Shown in pieces: positions 10,187 to 18,870 of a stretch of DNA of 44,165 bases. The DNA is taken from positions 1-44,165 of the forward strand of contig JAQXLU010000006.1 of assembly GCA_029012285.1 (NCBI GenBank), in the 5' to 3' direction. Each line of letters starts with the position of its first letter. Position 1 is the stretch's first letter. The position numbers were made by a program, and so were the translations under genes. The stretch comes from Clostridiales bacterium (GTDB lineage Bacteria > Bacillota > Clostridia > Christensenellales > Aristaeellaceae). The notes beneath the pieces were generated by a model, which made no database searches, was not told the origin of the DNA, and worked only from the letters and a program-made list of their open reading frames with translations.

Positions 10187-10747
10187 TTACTCCGCGACGA
10201 CCTTGACCATCGCGGGGCGCAGAAGATGGTCGCCCATCTTGTAGCCTTTCTGGAACACCGCACAGACGGTACCCGGCTCGCCCTCCTCGGAGGAACCCTG
10301 CATCACAGCATCCTCCAGGTTGGGGTCGAACTTCTCGCCCAGGCGGTTGATGACCGTCACGCCCAGCTTTTCATAGGCGGCGAGCATCTGCTTGAGGGTC
10401 ATGTCCACGCCGGTGCGCAGCGCATCGCCCTCTTCTGCGGGGGCTTGCAGGGCACGCTCGAGGTTGTCAAGCACGGATAGCATGGCCAGCGCCACGCTGC
10501 GCTGCCCCTCCGCGTAGGCGTCGGCCCGCACGGATTCGTTGCGGCGGCGGAAGTTTTCAAAATCCGCCTGGGTGCGCTGTGCCAGCGCGAGGTACTCATC
10601 CGCCTTGGCGGCTGCGGCGCTCAGGGCTGCCACGTCGATTGCTTCCGCCTCAACGGGGGTTTCCTCAGCGGGCTGCTCGAGGATTTCGGGCTCCTGCTGG
10701 TTCAATTCCTGCTCATTCATACGGCGCTTTCTTCCCATCCTTCTCAT
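10187..10747 (-). CDS. grpE: GrpE, nucleotide exchange factor of DnaK
   Basis: Releases ADP from DnaK. It is 186 aa: an acidic disordered N-terminus, a long coiled coil (residues about 45-115, with QADFENFRRR), and the C-terminal beta domain ending in the conserved KGYKMGDHLLRPAMVKV. The start is uncertain: ATGs at 10747, 10738 and 10720 are in frame; 10747 has AAGGAC at a 10-nt spacing. It lies between hrcA and dnaK. Confidence 0.95.
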   Translation of the reverse strand: MRRMGRKRRMNEQELNQQEPEILEQPAEETPVEAEAIDVAALSAAAAKADEYLALAQRTQADFENFRRRNESVRADAYAEGQRSVALAMLSVLDNLERALQAPAEEGDALRTGVDMTLKQMLAAYEKLGVTVINRLGEKFDPNLEDAVMQGSSEEGEPGTVCAVFQKGYKMGDHLLRPAMVKVVAE

Positions 10748-10778
10748 CGTCTTATGATGTCCTTATTGATTTGGTTTG

Positions 10779-11837
10779 TCATTCATGCCGGGGCGCTTCG
10801 TCCTCCCCGATGCAAAAGATTTCCGACAGCTGCCTGCCCATGGTGTTCAGGATGCCCAGCACGCGGGAGTACTGCATGCGGGTCGGGCCGATCACGCCAA
10901 TGGTGCCCTGGCGGCCATTGCCAGTGGTGTAGGTGGCTGTGACGATGGAGCAATCCGCCATCTCCGGCACGCCGGTTTCCGGGCCGATGCGCACGGTGAA
11001 GGACATCTCGTCCTCGCCATTTTGGCGGATGATGTCCGCCAGGCGGTCGCGGGTTTCCATCAGGCTCAGGAAGGAACGGGCCTTCTCCATATCCGCGTAC
11101 TCGGGATAGCTGAGCATGTTGGAGGTGCCGCCGATGGCCACGTGGGGGTGGCTGGATTGCTGCTGGGTGTGGAGGATGTCCCCCAGGCCCTGGAGCATTT
11201 CCGCCGAGGTCCCCATACCGCGGGTGATTTGGGGCATGCGCTCCACCGCCTCGGAGAGGGTTTTGCCTGCCAGCTCCCTGGTCAGCGCGCGGCTGACGGC
11301 GTAGAGCGCTTCCTGATCCAGCTCCTCGCTGACGCGGATCACCGCGTCCCGCACCAGGCCCGCATCGGTGACGATCACCGCCAGCGCCTCGGTCTCGCTC
11401 AGGGAAACCAGCTGGATGTTGCGGATCTTGGGCTGCGCTCCGGTGGGGGGCAGCACGACGGCGGTGTAGTTGGTCAGGCTGGAGAGCACCTGGGCGGCGC
11501 GGTCCATCACGTCCTCCATCTGGCGGGCTCGGCCCAGAAGATGGGCCTTGACGGCCATTTCGCCATCCGTGCGGAGGCGGCCCGTCTGCAGCAGCTGATC
11601 CACGTAGAGGCGATAGGCCTTCGCGGAGGGCACGCGGCCGGCGGACACATGGGGCTGATCGAGGTAGCCCAGCTCCTCCAAATCGCTCATCTCGTTGCGG
11701 ATGGTGGCGGAGGAAAGCCCCATGTCGTACTTCTTGGAGATTGTGCGGGAGCCCACCGGCACGGCGGTGAGGATGTAGTCATCAATGATCGCTTGCAGAA
11801 TGCGGAACTTCCGCTCATCCATCGCCATGGCTTTCAT
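10779..11837 (-). CDS. hrcA: HrcA, heat-inducible repressor of CIRCE genes
   Basis: Winged-helix repressor that binds CIRCE and needs GroEL for activity. From the ATG at 11837 it is 352 aa. The N-terminal helix-turn-helix (ERKFRILQAIIDDY, then VGSRTISKKY and SSATIRNEMSDLEELGYL) is typical, followed by HVSAGRVPSAKAYR. An upstream in-frame codon at 11909 would place the start inside CIRCE and is rejected. AAGGAGAGG just upstream suits 11837 or 11828. It is the first gene of hrcA-grpE-dnaK-dnaJ. Confidence 0.96.
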   Translation of the reverse strand: MKAMAMDERKFRILQAIIDDYILTAVPVGSRTISKKYDMGLSSATIRNEMSDLEELGYLDQPHVSAGRVPSAKAYRLYVDQLLQTGRLRTDGEMAVKAHLLGRARQMEDVMDRAAQVLSSLTNYTAVVLPPTGAQPKIRNIQLVSLSETEALAVIVTDAGLVRDAVIRVSEELDQEALYAVSRALTRELAGKTLSEAVERMPQITRGMGTSAEMLQGLGDILHTQQQSSHPHVAIGGTSNMLSYPEYADMEKARSFLSLMETRDRLADIIRQNGEDEMSFTVRIGPETGVPEMADCSIVTATYTTGNGRQGTIGVIGPTRMQYSRVLGILNTMGRQLSEIFCIGEDEAPRHE

Positions 11838-11902
11838 CCTCTCCTTCCGTTTGCGGGCCAATTCCCTTACCTGTACGTTTCGGTTGGTTGTTGGCCATCC
11901 TG

Positions 11903-11929
11903 TTAGCACTCACTCAAGGCGAGTGCTAA
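11903..11929. promoter_or_regulatory. CIRCE element (HrcA operator)
   Basis: Perfect TTAGCACTC, 9-nt spacer, GAGTGCTAA inverted repeat, located just downstream of the hrcA promoter. Confidence 0.98.
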
Positions 11930-11939
11930 TCACAGTGAT

Positions 11940-11968
11940 AATATACCGCCTTTGTCCGCTTTTGTCAA
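11940..11968 (-). promoter_or_regulatory. Sigma-A promoter of hrcA-grpE-dnaK-dnaJ
   Basis: -35 TTGACA (11963-11968), 17-bp spacer, -10 TATATT (11940-11945) on minus, immediately upstream of CIRCE. Confidence 0.92.
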
Positions 11969-11974
11969 TAGGAA

Positions 11975-12001
11975 AGTCAAAAAAATTTCGCAAAGGTCAA
12001 A
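11975..12001 (+). promoter_or_regulatory. Two CtsR-type heptads upstream of the hrcA promoter (tentative)
   Basis: AGTCAAA at 11975-11981 and GGTCAAA at 11995-12001 on plus, starting 20 bp apart, twice the usual 10-bp spacing of a CtsR operator. The spacing is non-canonical, so CtsR binding is only a possibility. Confidence 0.3.
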
Positions 12002-12037
12002 GTTAAGTTTCACGCAAGCGCCTGCGGTCATTCCCAC

Positions 12038-12070
12038 AAAAAAATCCCGCAGCGTCCAATTCTGCGGGAT
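12038..12070 (-). terminator. Intrinsic terminator after the YARHG protein gene
   Basis: On minus: ATCCCGCAG, 9-nt loop, CTGCGGGAT, then a run of seven T. Confidence 0.92.
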
Positions 12071-12075
12071 CAACC

Positions 12076-12969
12076 TTATTTTTCCTCGATGGCCTCCAGC
12101 GGGTCGGCGCTGCGGCGGATGTCCAGGCTGCCTGCGCGGATGAAGCCGCGCACAGTCTTGCCGCTCACGGTGGTTTCCACATAGTCCCAGGCGGAATTGT
12201 TGTAGAAGCGGCTCAGCCAGGTGACCGTCATGCCGGGCGTCAGGGTGGCGATGGATGTGCCGGTGCGGGCTGGATCATCGGTCAGGGTACAGCGGGCGGT
12301 CACCGTCGCCGCATCGTAGGCGAAGGTCAGCACGCGATCCATCGGTACGCCGCCGCGGATGTCCCCCGCGTTCACATAGCCCACCCGGACGGAGCCGCTG
12401 TTGGTTTCGTACATCAGCAGCAGATAGCCGCTCTCCCAGCCGGCGGCGTAGATGGCGCCATTGGTGGATACCGCCGCCTTGCCATTCGCGCCCCGCCAGG
12501 CGGATTTGGACGGCGCGGCATAAACCGGCAGCGTCTGCCCGGAGCGCAGCTCGATGTAGTCGAAGCCCTGCAATGTGTCAAAGCCGGTGGAGAAGCTATC
12601 CCAGATGGACTGGCCCCAGTCGCCGTTGACCCGCTTATAGGCGCGAACCTCCTTGATGAGGCGCTCGTTCTCCCACTCGATCCGGTTGAGCTTGTCATAG
12701 CAATCCCGCTGATTGTTGCCGGTGCCGTTGGGCCTGTACCAGGGGCGGGTTCTGAAGTAGTAGTCATACTCGCCGCCGGGGATGAAATCATACCCATGCC
12801 GGGCGAAGATCTCGTTGAAGCCGTAACCGAGGGACTCATAGTCCCACTCAGCCACCTCATCCCAGGTGAGCGCGCGGGTGTTGCTGTCCGGAAAGAGATA
12901 CATGCGCTCCGCCAGCGCGGCGACGGGCAGCAGCGCCAGGAGCAGCATCAGGGCCACCATGCGTTTCAT
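12076..12969 (-). CDS. Secreted YARHG-domain protein with SH3-like C-terminus
   Basis: A 297-aa exported protein. The ATG at 12969 has GAGGAGG 9 nt upstream and starts MKRMVALMLLLALLPVAALAE, a signal peptide cleaved near ALA-E. Residues about 33-95 form a YARHG domain (FNEIFARHGYDF, then PWYRPNG), an extracellular domain of unknown role in Clostridia. The remainder has two stretches reminiscent of bacterial SH3 folds (LPVYAAPSKSAWRGANG; VTARCTLTDDP with GFIRAGSLDIR), which suggests cell-wall association. It is monocistronic, with its own promoter and terminator. Confidence 0.78.
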   Translation of the reverse strand: MKRMVALMLLLALLPVAALAERMYLFPDSNTRALTWDEVAEWDYESLGYGFNEIFARHGYDFIPGGEYDYYFRTRPWYRPNGTGNNQRDCYDKLNRIEWENERLIKEVRAYKRVNGDWGQSIWDSFSTGFDTLQGFDYIELRSGQTLPVYAAPSKSAWRGANGKAAVSTNGAIYAAGWESGYLLLMYETNSGSVRVGYVNAGDIRGGVPMDRVLTFAYDAATVTARCTLTDDPARTGTSIATLTPGMTVTWLSRFYNNSAWDYVETTVSGKTVRGFIRAGSLDIRRSADPLEAIEEK

Positions 12970-12996
12970 AACAAGCGCCTCCTCTTGATTGTATTC

Positions 12997-13026
12997 ATTA
13001 TATATGTTGGGATCGTGCCTTGTCAA
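12997..13026 (-). promoter_or_regulatory. Promoter of YARHG protein gene
   Basis: -35 TTGACA (13021-13026), 18-bp spacer, -10 TATAAT (12997-13002) on minus; divergent from the trmL promoter. Confidence 0.8.
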
Positions 13027-13038
13027 CCGACAAAATGC

Positions 13039-13067
13039 TTGCGATTCTGCCACGCAGATGGTACAAT
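13039..13067 (+). promoter_or_regulatory. Promoter of trmL
   Basis: -35 TTGCGA (13039-13044), 17-bp spacer, -10 TACAAT (13062-13067), about 22 bp before the trmL start. Confidence 0.7.
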
Positions 13068-13088
13068 ATCCCCATGGAGGAGAAGCAC

Positions 13089-13610
13089 ATGGCACTGCAA
13101 ATTGTCCTGGTCAACCCGGAGATTCCACAGAATACGGGCAACATCGCCCGCACCTGCGCCGCCACCGGCGCGACGCTCCACTTGATTGAGCCCCTCGGCT
13201 TTTCCCTGGAGGACAAGTACCTGAAGCGCGCCGGGCTGGACTACTGGCATCTGATGACCTACCACGTCTGGCCGGATATGGAGCGCTTCCTTGCCGCGCA
13301 CCCGGGCGCACGGATGCATTTCGCCAGCACGAAGGCGCCGCGGGGGTATCACGAGGCGGAATACCAGGACGGGGACTTCCTCGTCTTTGGCTGCGAAACC
13401 CGCGGGCTGCCCGAAAGATTGCTGGAAAGGGTGTACGACCGCTGCGTGCGCATCCCCATGCGCGCTGAAGCCCGCAGCCTGAATCTGTCCAATTCCGTCG
13501 CGGTGGTGCTCTACGAAGCCCTCCGCCAGACGGGCTTCCCCGGCCTGACGTGCGAGGGCGCGCTCACCGGGCGCGCGGAGGACGCAGCGCCCTGGCTGGA
13601 TTATCTGTGA
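13089..13610 (+). CDS. trmL: tRNA (cytidine/uridine-34 2'-O)-methyltransferase TrmL
   Basis: SPOUT-class enzyme that 2'-O-methylates the wobble base of tRNA-Leu, using SAM. At 173 aa it is a minimal SPOUT domain. NPEIPQNTGNIART near the N-terminus, LVFGCETRGLPE in the trefoil knot and IPMRAEARSLNLSNSVAVVLYE at the C-terminus are diagnostic. The ATG at 13089 has GGAGGAG 6 nt upstream; an earlier in-frame ATG at 13020 precedes the promoter and is rejected. Confidence 0.94.
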   Translation: MALQIVLVNPEIPQNTGNIARTCAATGATLHLIEPLGFSLEDKYLKRAGLDYWHLMTYHVWPDMERFLAAHPGARMHFASTKAPRGYHEAEYQDGDFLVFGCETRGLPERLLERVYDRCVRIPMRAEARSLNLSNSVAVVLYEALRQTGFPGLTCEGALTGRAEDAAPWLDYL

Positions 13611-13689
13611 TACAATGATAACGCGCGACGGCAGGGATTTTGTCCCGTCAAACGTTAGGTTGTTGTAAAAACCATTGGGAGGCTCAAGC

Positions 13690-14223
13690 ATGGCCACGAC
13701 CAGACAGCGGCGCGCAAACGCAGCGCCCTCGACCTTTGTGATCGACGACGACCGCCTTTATACCGAGGAGGACTACGCCGTCCCCGCCCCCGACCCGGAG
13801 GCCGTCGACGAGTGGGCGCCCGGCCAGGGCAGCTACACCGCCGAGGGGTGGACGGATGAAGCCGCGCTGCCCGACGAGGCCTTCCAGCCCGACGAGGCGG
13901 ACGGCGAATGGGCCGACGCCCCCCAGCAGCCCTACCTCCCCTATGATGATGCCTACGGTGGGGACGGTCTGTTCCTCCCCCAGGCGGACGAGGAGGACCT
14001 GGAGGACGAGCTGGATCCCCTATCCGACGAGCTGCTAACCGGCGAGGAACGGGCCGAGCTGAAGCGGAGCCACTGGAAGCTGCTATCCGGCCTGGCGGAC
14101 TTCGCGGGGGTGATCGTGGGCACAGCCGCCATCCTGGTGCTGCTGACGCTGCTGCTCAGCCTCATCAACTGGCTATTCGACGACATCTCCCAATCCTTCA
14201 TCCTGTTGCAAAAGAACCTGTAG
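13690..14223 (+). CDS. Acidic single-pass membrane protein of unknown function
   Basis: 177 aa. The ATG at 13690 has GGGAGG 7 nt upstream. Residues 20-125 are very rich in Asp, Glu, Pro and Tyr and probably disordered. A basic stretch (ERAELKRSHWKLL) precedes one strongly hydrophobic helix (about residues 137-163, AGVIVGTAAILVLLTLLLSLI) and a short tail. No family is recognised. The layout suggests a cytoplasmic acidic domain tethered to the membrane. It stands 17 nt before the uracil-DNA glycosylase gene, likely in one transcript. Confidence 0.7.
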   Translation: MATTRQRRANAAPSTFVIDDDRLYTEEDYAVPAPDPEAVDEWAPGQGSYTAEGWTDEAALPDEAFQPDEADGEWADAPQQPYLPYDDAYGGDGLFLPQADEEDLEDELDPLSDELLTGEERAELKRSHWKLLSGLADFAGVIVGTAAILVLLTLLLSLINWLFDDISQSFILLQKNL

Positions 14224-14240
14224 GGCAGGAGGGCATACGC

Positions 14241-14840
14241 GTGAACGAGATGACGTGGGAGCTCTTTCATCAGCAGGTGGCAGCGTGCGCGATGTGCCCG
14301 CTATGCCAGGGCATCCATCATAAGGTGCCCGGCCAAGGGGATGTTCACGCGCCGCTGATGCTCATCGGCGAGGGCCCGGGACAGGTCGAGGACGAGGAGG
14401 GGCTGGCGTTCGTCGGCCCGGCAGGCCAGCTGCTGACGAAGATGCTCGCCGCCATTTCCCTGCCCCGCGACCGGGTGTACATCTGCAACATCGTCAAGTG
14501 CCGCCCGCCGCGCAACCGCGTCCCGGAGGACGCGGAGGCCACCGCCTGCATGCTCCACCTGCGCAACCAGGTGGCGCTTATTCGCCCGCAGGTTATCGTG
14601 CTGCTGGGCTCCACCGCCGCCAGGCACACCATCGGCCCGGAGGTACGTATCACCCGCGACAGGGGACGCTGGTTTGAGCGCAAGGGCACCTGGATGCTGC
14701 CGACCTACCACCCCTCCGCCCTGCTGCGCGACCCCGCCAAGAAGCGCGAGGCCTGGGAGGATATGCTGACGCTACGGGACAAGCTGCTGGAGCTGGGGTT
14801 GTACAGCGACCTGTACGGCAGCTCCGCCAACGAAGAATGA
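14241..14840 (+). CDS. Uracil-DNA glycosylase, family 4 (iron-sulfur)
   Basis: Removes uracil from DNA, initiating base excision repair. It is 199 aa. Motif A GEGPGQVEDEEG, FVGPAGQLL, NIVKCRPPRNR and the C-terminal YHPSALLR fit family 4 (UdgA). Four cysteines (CxxC near the N-terminus, one in VKC and one in ATACML) can hold a 4Fe-4S cluster. The GTG at 14241 has AGGAGG at 8-nt spacing; the ATG at 14250 is spaced less well. Confidence 0.9.
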   Translation: MNEMTWELFHQQVAACAMCPLCQGIHHKVPGQGDVHAPLMLIGEGPGQVEDEEGLAFVGPAGQLLTKMLAAISLPRDRVYICNIVKCRPPRNRVPEDAEATACMLHLRNQVALIRPQVIVLLGSTAARHTIGPEVRITRDRGRWFERKGTWMLPTYHPSALLRDPAKKREAWEDMLTLRDKLLELGLYSDLYGSSANEE

Positions 14841-14842
14841 GC

Positions 14843-14883
14843 AAGGCGCTCCGTCATTCCGCGCAGGAATGCCAGAGCGCCTT
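14843..14883. terminator. Bidirectional terminator between convergent genes
   Basis: AAGGCGCTC pairs with GAGCGCCTT, and inside it CATTCC pairs with GGAATG. It ends in short T runs on both strands, between the convergent glycosylase and monophosphatase genes. Confidence 0.78.
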
Positions 14884-14890
14884 TGGTCTG

Positions 14891-15667
14891 TTATGGATCT
14901 GCCCGGTACGCCCGTTGCAGCAGTGCTTGCAGCGCGTCAAAGACGCGCGCGCTGGCCGCCATGTGGGGGATGGCGCTGTCATAGGTGACGGGGCCGCCCA
15001 GGATGTTGCCGCATTTGCCGCCAGCCTCCTCCACCAGAAGGGTCGCGGCGCAGTAGTCCCAGGGCTGCAAGCGCCATTCAAAATGCCCGTCGCTGCGGCC
15101 CGACGCCACATCGCACAGCTCCATGCAGGCGCTACCCGTCCGGCGGATATCCGCCACCTGCGGCAATAGCGCCACGAAGGTGCGGCCCGTCAGGTCGAAC
15201 AGCTCCTCGTAGTAGGGGGCTGTGCCAAAGCCGATCAGCGCCCTTTCCAGGGGGACGTCCGCCACACGCAGGCGGGTGTCGTTGCACCACGCACCCCGCC
15301 CCGGCTCGGCGTAGAACAGCTCGTCCCGGTAGGGATCCAGCGCCATGCCAAAGACGGGCTGCCTGTCCTCCACCGCACCGATGGAGATCATCGAGCAGCG
15401 GCGATGGCGGAAGTAATTCGTCGTGCCGTCGATGGGGTCGATGATGAAGGTGAAGCCGTCGGTCAGCTGCTGGCCCTCGCCTTCCTCCGCGAGGAAGCGG
15501 GCCTGCGGGAAGACGACGCTGAGCTGCTGGATCAGGAATTCCTGCACCGCCACGTCCGCCTCGGTCACGAAATCCGCGTGGCGGCCCTTGTCGTACACCG
15601 CCGGGTTGGCAAAGTCAAGCATCAGCCGGGCGGCGCGACGGATGATGGGTTCAATCGCATGGCGCAT
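14891..15667 (-). CDS. Inositol monophosphatase family protein
   Basis: 258-aa metal-dependent sugar/inositol phosphatase fold. Metal-site motifs are AEEGEG, DPIDGTTNY and, near the C-terminus, WDYCAATLLVEEAGG. Family members hydrolyse inositol-1-phosphate, fructose-1,6-bisphosphate, PAP or similar; the substrate cannot be chosen from sequence. The ATG at 15667 has GGAGGGAAGGG upstream and overlaps the end of the metallophosphoesterase gene by 17 nt, so the two are coupled. Confidence 0.9.
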   Translation of the reverse strand: MRHAIEPIIRRAARLMLDFANPAVYDKGRHADFVTEADVAVQEFLIQQLSVVFPQARFLAEEGEGQQLTDGFTFIIDPIDGTTNYFRHRRCSMISIGAVEDRQPVFGMALDPYRDELFYAEPGRGAWCNDTRLRVADVPLERALIGFGTAPYYEELFDLTGRTFVALLPQVADIRRTGSACMELCDVASGRSDGHFEWRLQPWDYCAATLLVEEAGGKCGNILGGPVTYDSAIPHMAASARVFDALQALLQRAYRADP

Positions 15668-16400
15668 CTGCCCTTCCCTCCAAATGCAGGATGATGATCT
15701 CACAAGCGCAGTGGATGCGCGGCGCCCAGACGGAGTTGGTCACCCCGCGGGACACCAGCAGCCGCTCGCCAAAGTACAGCCCGGAGGTCAGGCGCGGCAG
15801 CAGCCCCTGCCCCGGCGCGTACAAGCCCTGGCGGCCAATGCGCACCTGCCCGCCGTGGGCATGCCCGGCGATGGTCAGGTCGATGTCCCATGGCTGCACC
15901 GCTGTCACAAAGTATTCCGGGTGATGGCACATCAGGAGCTTAAAGCCCTCCTGCACGGCCATGGCGCGGAGGAAGGGCTGCTTCTGTGCCAGCTGCGCCG
16001 CCATAGCAGGTGCATCCTCGCCCACACGGATGCTGCTCAGGCCGCCCAGCACGATACCGCCAAAGGGCACAAACTGGTCGTCCAGCACGATGACGTCGCT
16101 CGCTTCCACCTGTGGCCAGTATGCGGGCAGGCCGCTGATCATCCGTTCATGGTTGCCCAGGCTGTAGAAGGTCGGCGCGATCTGCGGGGCTTCCGCCAGG
16201 AAGCGCAGGGCGTTGTCGTAGCCATTGTCCCGGCGGCTGTGGCGATCCACCAGGTCGCCGACGACCAGGATGGCATCCACGCCCTTGAGCAAGGGACGCA
16301 GCGTCTCAAAATCGCCGTTGTGGAAGTCCGGGCAGATGGCGAAGGTCACCGGCTGCGCGATTTTCGGGGAGCGCACGGTCAAGTAGTTGGTTTGCAGCAT
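15651..16400 (-). CDS. YkuE-like metallophosphoesterase
   Basis: 249-aa calcineurin-like phosphoesterase. The metal-ligand series is visible: PDFHNG (D-x-H), VVGDLVDR, LGNHER, MCHHPE and GHAHGGQ. This pattern is that of YkuE/YaeI-type phosphodiesterases acting on lipid A or related substrates, although no transmembrane anchor is present here. The ATG at 16400 has GGAGG 6 nt upstream, 15 nt after the uvrB stop. It belongs to the uvrB transcript. Confidence 0.88.
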   Translation of the reverse strand: MLQTNYLTVRSPKIAQPVTFAICPDFHNGDFETLRPLLKGVDAILVVGDLVDRHSRRDNGYDNALRFLAEAPQIAPTFYSLGNHERMISGLPAYWPQVEASDVIVLDDQFVPFGGIVLGGLSSIRVGEDAPAMAAQLAQKQPFLRAMAVQEGFKLLMCHHPEYFVTAVQPWDIDLTIAGHAHGGQVRIGRQGLYAPGQGLLPRLTSGLYFGERLLVSRGVTNSVWAPRIHCACEIIILHLEGRADAPCD

Positions 16401-16415
16401 AGACGCCTCCGGGGA

Positions 16416-18443
16416 TCAATGATGGCGGGTGGATTCGCGCGTCCGGCGGCGCTTCTTCTGCACCTCGTTCTTCTGGGGCGCTTCGCCGCGCATTTCCAGC
16501 AGCTGGTCGCGAAGCTTGGCGGCGCGCTCGAAGTCCAGGTCGCGGGCGGCGGAGAGCATCTGCTCCTCGATCTGGCGCGCGATGGCGGCGCGCTCCTCCT
16601 CGTTGAGCGGGGCGGGGGCGGATTCCTCCACCTTCTGGGTGATTTCCAGCACCTGATGGATGCTGTTGCGCACGCTTTCCGGGGTGATGCCGTGCTCCTC
16701 GTTGTAGGCCTGCTGCAGCGCGCGGCGGCGGTTGGTTTCCCCGATGGCGCGCATCATGCTGTCGGTCATGACGTCGGCGTACATGATAACCCGGCCATCC
16801 ACGTTGCGAGCGGCGCGGCCGATGGTCTGCACCAGGGAGGTTTCGGAGCGTAAAAAGCCCTCCTTGTCCGCATCCAGGATGGCGACCAGGCTGACCTCCG
16901 GCAGGTCCAGGCCCTCGCGGAGCAGATTGATGCCCACCAGGATGTCGAACTCGCCCAGACGAAGGCCGCGGATGAGCTCCATACGCTCGATGGTGGTCAC
17001 GTCGGAATGGAGGTAGCGCACCCGCATCTCCATGCCGCGCAGGTATTCGGTGAGGGACTCCGCCATGCGCTTGGTGAGGGTTGTGACCAGCACGCGCTGG
17101 CCCTTCTTCACCACCCGGCCGATCTCGCCCACCAGGTCATCCACCTGGCCGGTGGCAGGGCGCACATCAATCTTCGGGTCAAGCAATCCCGTGGGGCGGA
17201 TGATCTGCTCCACAGTCTGCTGGGTGCGGCCCAATTCGTATGGGCCGGGGGTTGCGCTGACGTAGATGGTCTGCCCGATGCGCTGCTCGAATTCCTCAAA
17301 GAGTAGCGGGCGGTTGTCAAATGCGCTGGGCAGACGGAAGCCGTATTCCACCAGCTGCTCCTTGCGGGCGCGGTCGCCATTGTACATGGCGCGAATCTGC
17401 GGCACGGTGACGTGGCTTTCGTCGATGAAGCACAAAAAGCCCTTGGGGAAGTAGTCCAAGAGGGAGAAGGGCGCGTCGCCGGGCTTGCGGCCATCGAAGT
17501 AGCGGGAGTAGTTCTCGATGCCGGAGCAGTAGCCGATCTCCCGCATCATCTCGATGTCGTAGTTGGTGCGCTGGGCGATGCGCTCCGCCTCCAGCAGCTT
17601 GCCCTGGGCCGTGAAGCGCTCGATCTGCTCCTGCAGGTCGTGCTCGATCACGCCGATGTGCTCCTCCAGGTGGGATTTGTCGGTGGCATAGTGGGTCGCG
17701 GGGAACACCGCGCAGTGCTCCAGGCTGGACAGCACATGCCCGCTGACCGCGTCAATCTCGCTGATGCGGTCAATCTCGTCCCCGAAGAACTCGATGCGCA
17801 AGCCGTGCTCGTTCATGCCGGCGGGGATGATCTCCACCACATCCCCCCGGACGCGGAAGGAGCCGCGGGCAAACTCAATATCGTTGCGCTCATACTGGAT
17901 GTCGATGAGCTGGCGCAGCAGATCATCCCGTTCCAGGGCCATGCCGGGGCGGAGGCTGATCATCTGGCCCTCGTACTCACTGGGGTCGCCCATGGAGTAG
18001 ATGCAGCTCACCGACGCGACGATGATCACATCCCTGCGCTCGCGAAGGGCCGCCGTGGCACTGTGGCGCATGCGGTCAATCTCCTCGTTTACGGAGGAGT
18101 CCTTCTCGATGTAGGTATCCGATGAGGCGATGTAAGCCTCGGGCTGGTAATAGTCGTAGTAGGACACAAAATACTCCACGCAGCTGTCCGGGAAGAAGGC
18201 CTTCAATTCGGAGCAAAGCTGGGCGGCGAGGGTTTTGTTGTGGGCGATGACCAGGGTGGGCCGCTGCACCTTCTCAATGACGGAGGCCATGGTGAAGGTT
18301 TTGCCAGAGCCGGTCACGCCCAGGAGCACCTGCGCGTCCATGCCCTGCTTGACGCCTGCTGCGAGGGCTTCGATGGCCTGGGGCTGATCGCCCGAGGGCT
18401 TGTAGGGGGCTTTGAGGACAAACTTACCGGTCAATTCGGACAT
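16416..18443 (-). CDS. uvrB: UvrB, excinuclease ABC subunit B
   Basis: Damage-verification helicase of nucleotide excision repair. The ATG at 18443 ([10 protein letters not shown]) has GAGGTGAGG upstream and gives 675 aa, the family length. Walker A GVTGSGKT is at residues 42-49, the beta-hairpin [10 protein letters not shown] that clamps DNA follows at about 90, then helicase motifs ([23 protein letters not shown]), and a UVR domain at the C-terminus. uvrA is not in the window. A segment upstream of 18443 in the same frame is non-coding. Confidence 0.97.
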   Translation of the reverse strand: MSELTGKFVLKAPYKPSGDQPQAIEALAAGVKQGMDAQVLLGVTGSGKTFTMASVIEKVQRPTLVIAHNKTLAAQLCSELKAFFPDSCVEYFVSYYDYYQPEAYIASSDTYIEKDSSVNEEIDRMRHSATAALRERRDVIIVASVSCIYSMGDPSEYEGQMISLRPGMALERDDLLRQLIDIQYERNDIEFARGSFRVRGDVVEIIPAGMNEHGLRIEFFGDEIDRISEIDAVSGHVLSSLEHCAVFPATHYATDKSHLEEHIGVIEHDLQEQIERFTAQGKLLEAERIAQRTNYDIEMMREIGYCSGIENYSRYFDGRKPGDAPFSLLDYFPKGFLCFIDESHVTVPQIRAMYNGDRARKEQLVEYGFRLPSAFDNRPLLFEEFEQRIGQTIYVSATPGPYELGRTQQTVEQIIRPTGLLDPKIDVRPATGQVDDLVGEIGRVVKKGQRVLVTTLTKRMAESLTEYLRGMEMRVRYLHSDVTTIERMELIRGLRLGEFDILVGINLLREGLDLPEVSLVAILDADKEGFLRSETSLVQTIGRAARNVDGRVIMYADVMTDSMMRAIGETNRRRALQQAYNEEHGITPESVRNSIHQVLEITQKVEESAPAPLNEEERAAIARQIEEQMLSAARDLDFERAAKLRDQLLEMRGEAPQKNEVQKKRRRTRESTRHH

Positions 18444-18479
18444 GGGCCTCACCTCGCAAAAGAGAATAGATGTGCTGAT

Positions 18480-18508
18480 ATGATAGCACACACCACCCCA
18501 AATGTGAA
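18480..18508 (-). promoter_or_regulatory. Promoter of uvrB
   Basis: -35 TTCACA (18503-18508), 17-bp spacer, -10 TATCAT (18480-18485) on minus. No obvious LexA site was seen. Confidence 0.6.
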
Positions 18509-18529
18509 GGGGAACACGCAAAAACACCT

Positions 18530-18695
18530 GGCGCAGCCAAAAAGGGTCAAGGGGCAACGCCCCTTGCGCAGGTCCAGGGCGGCGTTAGCCCTGGCGGGGT
18601 ACAGGGGCAGCGCCCCTGCTCCGGCCCGCAGGCCAAAGCCCCGCGCGCCTTTCGCGAATCCCCCGGATTCGCGAAACAGCTCCCCTACTCCAAAA
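18530..18695 (-). repeat. Composite palindromic repeat, copy 1
   Basis: On minus it contains three main palindromes in order: TTTCGCGAATC/GATTCGCGAAA (18650-18676), CAGGGGC/GCCCCTG (18602-18618) and AAGGGGC/GCCCCTT (18549-18565), then GACCCTTTTTGG. The same order and much of the connecting sequence recur at 41672-41826 on plus. An extra palindrome is at 18574-18594. No ORF is credible inside it. Confidence 0.75.
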
Positions 18696-18726
18696 GAACC
18701 CGACGCCCCTCCCGCCCCTCAAGCTT

Positions 18727-18870
18727 CCTCCCCCGCCGCACCCGCATACCACTCCATCAGGAGAAACAGCCGAACCTCTCGCTCCCCACCCCGCCTCCAA
18801 AATCCTCCCCCGCCACACCCGCCATCTCCCCATTCATCCGAATCAAAAAACCAGCCGAGCCTCTCGCCCG
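18727..18870. repeat. Degenerate tandem duplication beside the metI terminator
   Basis: CCTCCCCCGCC-rich sequence at 18727 recurs at 18806, and CAGCCGAACCTCTCGC at 18767 recurs as CAGCCGAGCCTCTCGC at 18852, so a unit of about 79-85 bp is repeated once with divergence. The second copy includes the metI terminator. With copy 1 of the palindromic repeat this fills the gene-free stretch 18509-18885. Confidence 0.5.

Noticed and set aside
13615-13660. Hairpin GACGG/CCGTC after trmL as a terminator
   Set aside because: No T run follows and the stem is short; the next gene is probably reached by the same or a nearby promoter.
18444-18557. N-terminal extension of UvrB
   Set aside because: It crosses the -10 box at 18480-18485, and the family begins at MSELTGKF; the ribosome site precedes 18443.
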